From the NCBI GenBank assembly GCA_964545545.1, contig CAZJGK010000008.1, forward strand, positions 1-59,571: a DNA stretch of 59,571 nt, written 5' to 3'. The notes beneath the pieces were generated by a model that saw only the letters and a program-made list of their open reading frames with translations, had not been told where the DNA came from and did no database searches. The translations under genes and the position numbers were made by a program. Position 1 is the first letter of the stretch. Each line of letters opens with the position of its first letter. Below, piece after piece: positions 53,031 to 59,571 of the stretch. This stretch comes from JAHJTW01 sp964545545. GTDB taxonomy: Bacteria; Krumholzibacteriota; Krumholzibacteriia; LZORAL124-64-63.

Positions 53031-53555
53031 ATGCCCGCCAAGCCCCGATTCCAACGCCGCGCCGCACCCGAATTCAAGGTCACGAGCTGCGACTGCAGGG
53101 ATTGCCGCGCGGCATGCCTCAACTCGCCCGGATGGTTCATGCCCGGCGGCGTGAAGGCCCTGGCCAACCACCTGAATTTGGATATCCCGACCCTTTTTAA
53201 TAAGTACCTCGCGGTGGGGGTCACCTTGATGCGGGACGGATCCCAGCGCCACGGCGTGATGCCCCACAAGCTGCGTGACGGCAAGAAGCCCGGCGGTGTC
53301 TGGACGCTGGGGGAGCTGGCCCAGCCTGGCCGGTGCGTTTTTTTCGACCGGGGCAAGTGCACCATCCATCCCGTGCGGCCCTACGAATGCGCCCGCATGA
53401 TCCACGATCAGAAATCCCTTTCGATAAAATTGCGTCACCATATCATCAAGTCCTGGACATCCGAGGCCCTTGCGCCCTACGCCGAGCTGACCGGCAAGAG
53501 GTTGTTCGGAGCCCCGCCGCGTGAACGGAAAACAGGCAGAACCCGGGGCGGATGA
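53031..53555 (+). CDS. YkgJ-type cysteine-cluster (Zn/Fe-chelating) protein
   Basis: A 174-residue cytoplasmic protein of the YkgJ family. I chose the ATG at 53031 because GGGAG precedes it and the Cys motif follows soon after. The earlier frame (52974) has no support. The cluster is CDCRDCRAACLNSPGWF near the N-terminus, followed by CVFFDRGKCTIHPVRPYECA, giving the family's Cys-rich metal site. The role is unknown, and family members are thought to bind zinc or iron. It is divergent from the Zur gene with a candidate Zur site between, so zinc control is plausible. The next gene starts three bases after its stop. Confidence 0.88.
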   Translation: MPAKPRFQRRAAPEFKVTSCDCRDCRAACLNSPGWFMPGGVKALANHLNLDIPTLFNKYLAVGVTLMRDGSQRHGVMPHKLRDGKKPGGVWTLGELAQPGRCVFFDRGKCTIHPVRPYECARMIHDQKSLSIKLRHHIIKSWTSEALAPYAELTGKRLFGAPPRERKTGRTRGG

Positions 53556-53558
53556 GCG

Positions 53559-55172
53559 ATGACCAAAGCGATTTTCCCGGCTTGGCTCGTTTTCGTGGTC
53601 AGTGTGGTGTGGCTTGCACCCGGTCCGGCGCCGGCGGCCAGACCGCCCGCGCTCCAGGTCAGCCAGCCCGGCACGGAAACGGCCGAGGAAGTCGTCATCG
53701 CCGTCAATCCCGTCACTCCCGCTCAGATTGCCGCAGGAGCCAACCTGCGCTTTGTTTTCCGGTCGTCGGATGGAGGGGAAAACTGGACCGAGGACCTGAT
53801 CGATTCCCCCTATGGGGTATTTGGCGATCCTTGCCTGATCTTCGACAAGCTGGGCCGCCTATATTATGCCCACCTTTCCTTTTCCAACCCCCCCGAGATG
53901 GAATCCTGGCTGGACCGCATCGTGGTCCATCAGTCCACGGACGGAGGTCTGACCTGGAATGACGGGATCGGGGTGGGCTTGAATCCCCCCAAGGACCAGG
54001 ACAAACCCTGGCTGGCGGTGGATCGCACCAATTCTCCCTACAGCAACAACCTGTATCTGGCCTGGACGGAATTCGATACCTACGGCAGCTCGGATTTGGC
54101 CGACAGCACCCACATCCTGTTTGCGGCCAGCGATTGGGAAGGCTGGACATGGTCGCTTCCGGTCAGGGTGGATGATGCGGGCGGCAACTGCATCGACAGT
54201 GATGAGACCGTGGAAGGAGCGGTGCCGGCGGTGGGCCCTTGGGGCCAGGTTTATCTGGCCTGGGCGGGCAACGGAAAAATCTGGTTCGACAAGTCCCTGG
54301 ACGGAGGGGCGACGTTCGGCGCGGACGTGGTGGTTTGCGACCAGCCCGGCGGCTGGGATTTTGGAATCCCGGGAATTTCACGCGGCAACGGCCTGCCCAT
54401 CACCGCCTGCGACACGAGTGATTCTCCGTACCGGGGGCGCATCTATGTGGTGTTCTCCGACCAGCGCAACGGTCCTGATGACACCGATGTTTTCCTGTGC
54501 GCCTCCGACGACGAGGGGGCGACCTGGACTTCGCCCTTCCGCGTGAACGACGACCCGGGCCCGGCGCAGCAGTTTTTTCCCTGGCTGGCGGTCGATCAGG
54601 TCAACGGCACCCTCGCGGTGATTTTCTACGACCGGCGCAACGGCGCCCAGGACGCCACGGAGGTCTACGTGGCCCGCTCCACCGATGGTGGGCAAACCTT
54701 CCTGAATTTTCCCGTCAGCGACACCCCGTTCACCCCGTTTTCCCGGGTGTTTTTCGGGGATTACATCGGGGTGGCCGCCCACGCGGGCAAGATCTATCCC
54801 ATCTGGACCCGGATGGACGGCGGTTTGCTGAGTATCTGGTCCGGGGTGGTGGATTTCCCCACCGGTGTGGCGCCGGGCGGTGAGCCCCGGGTGCAGGTCG
54901 CCAGTATGCAGCGGATCCCGTTGAACCCCGCCGAAGACCGCGTCAACATCGCCTACACCCTGTATGAAGAGGCCCCGGTGGCTTTGACCGTTTACGATCT
55001 GCGCGGCGCCCTGGTCAGGACCCTGGCCGAGGGTCATCAGACCACGGGAGAGCACAGCGCAGCGTGGGACGGAACCTTGGCAACGGGGGCCAGGGCGGCG
55101 GCCGGTGTCTATATCATCGGCCTGCGGGCCGGCGCGGACATGGTCACGCGCAAGGTGACGTTGGTGCGCTGA
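53559..55172 (+). CDS. Exported BNR/sialidase-fold propeller protein with FlgD-like C-terminus
   Basis: A 537-residue exported protein. The ATG at 53559 lies three bases after the YkgJ-type stop, so translation may be coupled. A signal peptide (LVFVVSVVWLAPGPAPA) leads to a six-bladed sialidase-type propeller with Asp-box repeats (SSDGGENWTED, STDGGLTWND, SLDGGATFGAD, SDDEGATWTSP, STDGGQTFLN). I do not see the Arg triad or the Tyr/Glu pair of true sialidases clearly, so enzyme activity is not claimed. The C-terminal FlgD-like domain lacks NPFNP (it has PLNPAEDRVNIAYTL) and ends KVTLVR. The pairing with a metal-chelating cytoplasmic protein is unexplained. Confidence 0.87.
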   Translation: MTKAIFPAWLVFVVSVVWLAPGPAPAARPPALQVSQPGTETAEEVVIAVNPVTPAQIAAGANLRFVFRSSDGGENWTEDLIDSPYGVFGDPCLIFDKLGRLYYAHLSFSNPPEMESWLDRIVVHQSTDGGLTWNDGIGVGLNPPKDQDKPWLAVDRTNSPYSNNLYLAWTEFDTYGSSDLADSTHILFAASDWEGWTWSLPVRVDDAGGNCIDSDETVEGAVPAVGPWGQVYLAWAGNGKIWFDKSLDGGATFGADVVVCDQPGGWDFGIPGISRGNGLPITACDTSDSPYRGRIYVVFSDQRNGPDDTDVFLCASDDEGATWTSPFRVNDDPGPAQQFFPWLAVDQVNGTLAVIFYDRRNGAQDATEVYVARSTDGGQTFLNFPVSDTPFTPFSRVFFGDYIGVAAHAGKIYPIWTRMDGGLLSIWSGVVDFPTGVAPGGEPRVQVASMQRIPLNPAEDRVNIAYTLYEEAPVALTVYDLRGALVRTLAEGHQTTGEHSAAWDGTLATGARAAAGVYIIGLRAGADMVTRKVTLVR

Positions 55173-55220
55173 TCAGATTCCAGCGGCAACAGGGCAACCC
55201 CTTTCCCGTATTAATCTCCG

Positions 55221-55249
55221 TTGCCTGGTTCCCGCACTCCCGTTAGGAT
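55221..55249 (+). promoter_or_regulatory. Candidate promoter of the ABC-2 exporter operon
   Basis: TTGCCT (55221-55226), a 17-bp spacer and TAGGAT (55244-55249), giving a leader of about 60 bases. Confidence 0.35.
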
Positions 55250-55316
55250 GACACCCGGGAGGGCCGACCCGCGTTCAAGACCTGGCCCCAACCGATTTCC
55301 ATGCAAAGAGGCACGC

Positions 55317-56255
55317 ATGACCCCAGTCCTTGAAGTCCGGAACCTGCGCAAGGTTTTTGGCGAACTGACGGCAGTCGACGGCATTTCGTTCAACGTGAAC
55401 GAGGGCGAAATCTACGGCTTGTTGGGCCCCAACGGTGCCGGCAAGACCACCAGCATCAGCATGATCTGCGGCCTGCTGGAGCCCACAGATGGCGAGATTC
55501 TTGTGCAGGGCCTGGGCCTGGGCGAAAACCCGCGCGAGGTGAAACGCCGCCTGGGGGTCGTGCCCCAGGAAGTGGCCGTCTACCAGGAACTGAGCGCCCG
55601 CAGCAACCTGGAATTCTGGGGCGGCATCTTCGGTCTGCGCGGCCGGGAGCTGAAGAGCCGCATCGACGCCTTGCTGGAGCAGGTCGGCCTGGAAGACCGG
55701 GCTACCGAGCCCGTGAAGAACTTCTCGGGCGGCATGAAACGCCGCCTGAATCTGGCCATGGGGCTGGTGCATGATCCACAACTCATTCTCCTGGACGAAC
55801 CCACGGTGGGCATCGATCCCCAGGCGCGGCACAAGATCCTGGACATCGTAAAACAGATCGTGGCCCAGGGACGCACGGTGCTTTACACGACCCACTACCT
55901 GGAAGAGGCGGAGGATCTGTGCGATCGTCTGGCCATCCTCGACCACGGGCGCATCCTGGCCGAGGGCACTGTCGGCGAGCTTAAGGCCCAGCTGGGCGAA
56001 GGCAGTCTGTTGACGGTGCAGGGCGGTTTTCAGGCGAAGGACCTGGCTGCCGCCGCTGCGGCCTTGCCGGGGATACTGCCGGTTGAGATCACCCAGGGGC
56101 GGGGCATGTTGATGGTTTCGCGTGACGGTCCCGGTGTCAGCCATTCCCTGGAAGGTTTGTTCATGGCCGGCTTGACGTTCGATGATATCACCATCAAGGA
56201 ACCCAATCTTGAAGACCTGTTCCTGAAGCTCACCGGACGGGAACTGAGGGATTGA
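55317..56255 (+). CDS. ABC-2 type exporter ATP-binding protein
   Basis: A 312-residue ATPase of the ABC-2 (DrrA/CcmA-like) class. I chose the ATG at 55317 because GAGG precedes it and the standard start MTPVLEVRNLRKVFG follows. Walker A is GPNGAGKTT, the signature FSGGMKRRL, Walker B LILLDEPTVGID, and the switch His is in YTTHYLEEAEDL. The C-terminal ~80 residues (about 230-312), ending in NLEDLFLKLTGRELRD, are typical of drug or polysaccharide ABC-2 ATPases. It leads an operon with two permeases and a toastrack-like protein gene. The substrate is unknown. Confidence 0.94.
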   Translation: MTPVLEVRNLRKVFGELTAVDGISFNVNEGEIYGLLGPNGAGKTTSISMICGLLEPTDGEILVQGLGLGENPREVKRRLGVVPQEVAVYQELSARSNLEFWGGIFGLRGRELKSRIDALLEQVGLEDRATEPVKNFSGGMKRRLNLAMGLVHDPQLILLDEPTVGIDPQARHKILDIVKQIVAQGRTVLYTTHYLEEAEDLCDRLAILDHGRILAEGTVGELKAQLGEGSLLTVQGGFQAKDLAAAAAALPGILPVEITQGRGMLMVSRDGPGVSHSLEGLFMAGLTFDDITIKEPNLEDLFLKLTGRELRD

Positions 56256-56289
56256 TGGCGCCCATTCCGTCATACACAGGGGGTGCCGT

Positions 56290-57540
56290 ATGTGGCCGCT
56301 GATCCGCAAGGACCTGCTGCGTCGCTGGCACAGCCCCACCTCGACCCTGGTCATGATTGCCTTCCCCCTGCTCATGAGCGCCGTTTTGGGCAGCATTTAC
56401 AGCGGGGCCGGCGGGAGCGAGAAATTCCCCGCCATTCATATCCTGCTGGAAAACAAGGACCCCGACGGATTTCTGTCCGGTGCCCTGGTCAACTCCCTGG
56501 GATCCCCGCAGAGTGCGGACTATCTTCAGGTTGAAAGCGTGGGCGACGAAGGCCGCGCCATGATGGAGGCGGGCAAGGCCAGCGCCCTGGTCATCATCCC
56601 CGCGGGATTTTCGCAGGCCTTTATCGAGGGCAAGCCGACGGTCATTCGCATCGTGCGCAACCCATCCGAGGGCATCAAGCCCGAGCTGGTGGTGCTGGGC
56701 GGCGAGCTGGTGGCGACGTACCTGGACCAGGGCTCCCGGTTGTTGGGCGGGGACCTGGGCACACTGGACCAGATGATCAAGGCCGGCACCCTGCCCTCGA
56801 CGGCCATGGTGGGCGCGCTGGCCACGCGGATCATGGGGCGCGTCACGAGCGCCCAGGACTACCTGTTCCCCCCGCTGGTGGGCGTTGGCGACGCCAAGGA
56901 AAAGGCCCCGGAGAAAGCAGGCGGCGCGCAGAATGTCACCGGCTATATCCTGGTGATGATGGCGGTGATGGCCCTGCTGTTTGTGGCTGTCCGGTCGGTG
57001 GGCGATCTGTTCGAGGAAAAGAACAGCGGCATGTTGCGCCGCCAGATGGCCACCCCCATGCCTGTGGGGCGGATCATCGCGGCCAAGATTCTCTTCAGCG
57101 TGGTGCTGGGCCTGCTGGTCATGGGAATCCTGGCGGTGGTCGGTCTGGTCCTCGGCTGGATTTCTCCCCATGTTGATCTGACCGCGGTTATCCTGTTGGG
57201 TCTGACCTTCAATCTGGCCGCCTGCGGCCTGGTGGCGGTGATCATCGGTCTGGTGCGCAACGAAAAGCAGGCCGGGATTCTTTCCTGGCTCATCGTCATG
57301 GGGATGAGCGCCTTGGGCGGCAGCATGATTCCGGTCCAGCAGCTGCCGGCGGGCATGCGCTCCCTGGCGGACTTCACGTTGAACTACTGGGCGATCGACG
57401 GCTTCACCCGGGTGATGTTCGATTCGGCCGGAACCGGCGATGTCGCACGACATCTGATCATCCTGCTGGGAATCGGATTGCTGCTGGTGATGCTGGCCAA
57501 CGTCCTTCTGGTGCGCCGTTTCAGGGAGCTGACACCATGA
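56290..57540 (+). CDS. ABC-2 type exporter permease, first
   Basis: A 416-residue membrane protein with one N-terminal helix, a large extracytoplasmic domain (about 40-215) and five to six C-terminal helices, the ABC-2/YhgE-NatB layout. GGGGGTG precedes the ATG at 56290. The segment GDLFEEKNSGMLRRQMATPM is the conserved coupling motif (EREQGTLERLL-like) of this class. The final ATGA overlaps the start of the next permease by four bases, so the two are translationally coupled and probably form a heterodimer. Confidence 0.92.
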   Translation: MWPLIRKDLLRRWHSPTSTLVMIAFPLLMSAVLGSIYSGAGGSEKFPAIHILLENKDPDGFLSGALVNSLGSPQSADYLQVESVGDEGRAMMEAGKASALVIIPAGFSQAFIEGKPTVIRIVRNPSEGIKPELVVLGGELVATYLDQGSRLLGGDLGTLDQMIKAGTLPSTAMVGALATRIMGRVTSAQDYLFPPLVGVGDAKEKAPEKAGGAQNVTGYILVMMAVMALLFVAVRSVGDLFEEKNSGMLRRQMATPMPVGRIIAAKILFSVVLGLLVMGILAVVGLVLGWISPHVDLTAVILLGLTFNLAACGLVAVIIGLVRNEKQAGILSWLIVMGMSALGGSMIPVQQLPAGMRSLADFTLNYWAIDGFTRVMFDSAGTGDVARHLIILLGIGLLLVMLANVLLVRRFRELTP

Positions 57541-58742
57541 GACGCGTGTTGCACCTTGCCTTGCACGACAGCCGGCTGTTCCTGGCCGCCCGCGAGAACA
57601 TCTTCTTCATGTTCGTGATGCCGGTGATGTTCATGCTGTTTTTCAGTGTGGTCCTGCGCGACAACGGTCCCGACGCCATATCGGTATCCCTGCAGGTGGT
57701 CAATGCGGACGGGGATTTCCTGAGTCGGGCCTTCATTGAACAGCTGGCCGGCGAGCATTTCGAGGTGACGGTTCTCACCCAGGCTGAAGCCGACACTACG
57801 GACTATATCCGCAGGTTGACGATCCCCGCGGGATTCAGCGCCGACGTGCTGGCGCGGCGTCCGGTGAAGGTGGACTTCACGAAGAAAGCCAGCAGTAACC
57901 TGCAGTACGACGCTGCGGCCGATGTCCGGCTGCGCCAGGTTCAGGCCGCGTTTCTGGGGTCCTTGATCCAGTGGAACCATGCTGCGCCGGATTCGGCCAC
58001 CCTGGCTGCGGGCCGGACCCCGGTCATCACCCCCGCCGCCCGAGACAGCCTCCTGAAGTTGATTGCGCTGCCACCGGAGGTCACGGTGGAACAGGAATTT
58101 GCCGGCCACGGCCGGCCCGTGCCCTCGGGCGCCGGCCAGTCGGTGCCGGGCATGCTGGCCATGTTCGTGGTGATGACCGTGGCCATCGGCGGCGCGGAAT
58201 CCCTGACCCGCGAGAAACTGGGAGGCACCCTGGCCCGCCTGGCCACCACGACCTTCAGCCGGGGTGAGATTCTGGGCGGCAAGTTGTTGCATCTGGGTTT
58301 GGTGGGCATGGTCCAGGCCCTGGTGCTGATGGCCGCCGGGCAGGCCATCGGTCAGCTGGGTCTATTCGGCATCGACTTTTCCTGGGGTCCTCATTTTGGG
58401 GTCATCATCCTGTTCCTGGTGCCTTACGCCTTTACGATTGCGGGGCTCACCCTCTTCTTGGGCGGTCTGTTCCGCACCACTCAGCAGGCCGAGAGTTTGG
58501 GTTGGCTGGTGGGTATGATCTTCGCGGCCATGGGCGGTTGCTGGTGGCCCTTGGAGATCATGCCCCACGGCGCACGGATTGCCGGTGCTTTTTTCCCGAC
58601 CTACTGGGCCATGACGGCTTTTCACGATGTGGTCACCTTCGGGCGCGGTCTGGATGCGGTAATTTTGCCCATGGGTGTGCTGTTGGCCTTCGGAATCGTA
58701 TTTGTGTGGCTTGGATCCCGGACCATGAAAGTCTCCGGTTGA
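57537..58742 (+). CDS. ABC-2 type exporter permease, second
   Basis: A 401-residue partner permease with the same layout: an N-terminal helix (IFFMFVMPVMFMLFFSVVL), an extracytoplasmic domain (about 40-210), the coupling motif SLTREKLGGTLARLATTTFS and C-terminal helices including LGWLVGMIFAAMGGCWWPLE. Sequence similarity to the first permease is limited, so they are not recent duplicates. The start overlaps the first permease gene by four bases. It functions with the ATPase encoded 1.3 kb upstream. The substrate is unknown. Confidence 0.92.
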   Translation: MRRVLHLALHDSRLFLAARENIFFMFVMPVMFMLFFSVVLRDNGPDAISVSLQVVNADGDFLSRAFIEQLAGEHFEVTVLTQAEADTTDYIRRLTIPAGFSADVLARRPVKVDFTKKASSNLQYDAAADVRLRQVQAAFLGSLIQWNHAAPDSATLAAGRTPVITPAARDSLLKLIALPPEVTVEQEFAGHGRPVPSGAGQSVPGMLAMFVVMTVAIGGAESLTREKLGGTLARLATTTFSRGEILGGKLLHLGLVGMVQALVLMAAGQAIGQLGLFGIDFSWGPHFGVIILFLVPYAFTIAGLTLFLGGLFRTTQQAESLGWLVGMIFAAMGGCWWPLEIMPHGARIAGAFFPTYWAMTAFHDVVTFGRGLDAVILPMGVLLAFGIVFVWLGSRTMKVSG

Positions 58743-58772
58743 CGGGCCCTTTTCCGGCGAAAAAGGAGTGAC

Positions 58773-59571
58773 ATGAGCGAGAAGAGGGGATGTTTCAAGT
58801 CCGGGTGCATGGGTTGCCTGGGTGTATTCCTGGTCGTGTTCCTGCTGGTCGGGGTGCTCGTCCTGATGGGTTGGAACAGTTCCCGGCACCGGGATTTCCA
58901 GGAGCGGCAACTGGAGCCCACCGAGACCCAGGCCACGGCCGATTCCAACTTGGTTGTGCCCGATTTAGATTGGCGGCGGTATCCCGGCAAGGTCGTGCTG
59001 GATCTCAGCCATGGTTCCTTTATCCTGAAACCCGCCCCCGAGGGGGAAGGGCTCAGCGCACGCGCCCGCTTCGACGCCGAAGCCTATACCATCGGGGAAA
59101 AGTTCACCATCCAGCCCGATTCGACCTGGGTTTACACGATCCGTTTTTTCCGCCACATGCAAGGCGCGCAGGCCCTGTTCCGCAGCCTGTTCATGCACGG
59201 GGCCAGGCCTGAGGTCCAGGTGTTCCTGCCCAATGACGTGCCCTTGACCCTGGAAGTCCACGTCGCCGAAGGCGGCATGGAGGCAGATCTGGGCGGGTTG
59301 TGGCTGAAGGATGCGGCGTTGACATACGAAAAAGGCGGCTTTTCCCTCGGCTTCAGCGAACCGTTGTATGAGCCCATGGGTCAGCTGGCCATCCACGGGG
59401 CCATGGGTGGCCTGGAAGCCTCTCAGGTCGGCAATGCGAGCCCGGCGGTGCTGAACATCGGTTGCCGGATGGGCGGCGGCGATATCGATCTCAACGGCCG
59501 GTGGCTGCGGGATTGCAACGCCAGTTTTTCCGTGAAAATGGGCGGGATCAGTGTGTCTCTCCCTCAGAATA
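58773..59571 (+). CDS. Membrane-anchored toastrack-like protein, truncated by window end
   Basis: The frame opens at the ATG at 58773 after a perfect AAGGAG site and stays open to the last base, giving at least 266 residues. The N-terminus has Cys residues before one long membrane helix (CLGVFLVVFLLVGVLVLMGW). The extracytoplasmic part is beta-rich: VVLDLSHGSFILKPAPEGEG, then EGGMEADLGGLWLKDAALTY, GAMGGLEASQVGNAS and GGGDIDLNGRW. The repeated Gly-x-x-[LI]-[DE] strands resemble the right-handed beta solenoid of toastrack/LiaF-like (DUF4097) domains. It follows the exporter genes by 30 bases, so it is probably part of that operon and may regulate or assist it. The C-terminus is unseen. Confidence 0.75.
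   Translation, partial: MSEKRGCFKSGCMGCLGVFLVVFLLVGVLVLMGWNSSRHRDFQERQLEPTETQATADSNLVVPDLDWRRYPGKVVLDLSHGSFILKPAPEGEGLSARARFDAEAYTIGEKFTIQPDSTWVYTIRFFRHMQGAQALFRSLFMHGARPEVQVFLPNDVPLTLEVHVAEGGMEADLGGLWLKDAALTYEKGGFSLGFSEPLYEPMGQLAIHGAMGGLEASQVGNASPAVLNIGCRMGGGDIDLNGRWLRDCNASFSVKMGGISVSLPQN

Overview
The window is about 60 kb of high-GC chromosomal DNA from a Gram-negative bacterium. Lipobox lipoproteins, two RND pumps with a periplasmic adaptor, an outer-membrane barrel ending in Phe, and many signal peptides all point to an outer membrane. Seven exported proteins end in the same roughly 80-residue FlgD-like C-terminal domain (typically NPFNP near its start, a W-[ND]-G core and a terminal [KR]xxLV[KR]). 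This domain is typical of poorly cultured FCB-group lineages such as Krumholzibacteriota, Eisenbacteria and Latescibacterota. The taxonomic call is inference. I see no rRNA, tRNA, CRISPR array, insertion sequence or phage module.

Layout. 1-7 kb: the 3' part of a catalase-peroxidase, a decayed FlgD-like domain, an exported protein of unknown function, a copper-type P1B ATPase with a SHOCT peptide, a broken membrane gene coupled to a small HTH regulator, and an exported isochorismatase-like hydrolase. 7-21 kb: a GH16 glucanase, a Ser/Thr kinase with a beta-propeller sensor, an adaptor plus two RND permeases, and a DUF4412-like lipoprotein. 21-29 kb: a BNR-propeller exported protein, a second unknown exported protein, an RRM RNA-binding protein, an esterase lipoprotein and a DEAD-box helicase. 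29-38 kb: two carbohydrate-active exported proteins in an operon, an M1 peptidase, a transglutaminase-propeller protein and an outer-membrane barrel. 38-40 kb: a compact CGGC / NifX-like / DUF134 / DUF5320 cluster and a zinc-ribbon gene. 40-50 kb: a polytopic membrane protein, a HlyIII-like protein, a large S1 protease and a 1436-residue hybrid sensor kinase. 50-59.6 kb: a zur-znuABC-type operon, a YkgJ-type cysteine-cluster protein, a BNR protein, an ABC-2 exporter operon and an unfinished toastrack-like gene running off the end.

The window mixes metal homeostasis (copper export, Zn/Mn uptake with Zur, NifX/CGGC/DUF134), secreted polymer degradation (glucanase, GH32-like, proteases, esterase) and envelope efflux. 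The observations I consider most worth checking are these. (1) A short C-terminal tail, KSWG[ED][VI]KSLFR, is shared by two otherwise unlike exported proteins. Its codons differ while its residues do not, and it occurs only in proteins that lack the FlgD-like domain. (2) Between the divergent DUF134 and NifX-like genes, two near-consensus promoters are fully interlocked on one symmetric dyad, so they share a palindromic -10 region. (3) A 17-bp element is repeated upstream of the promoters of two exported-protein genes 34 kb apart. (4) A structured leader lies upstream of the RRM gene.

All calls come from reading the sequence. Family names rest on recognised motifs, not on database searches.
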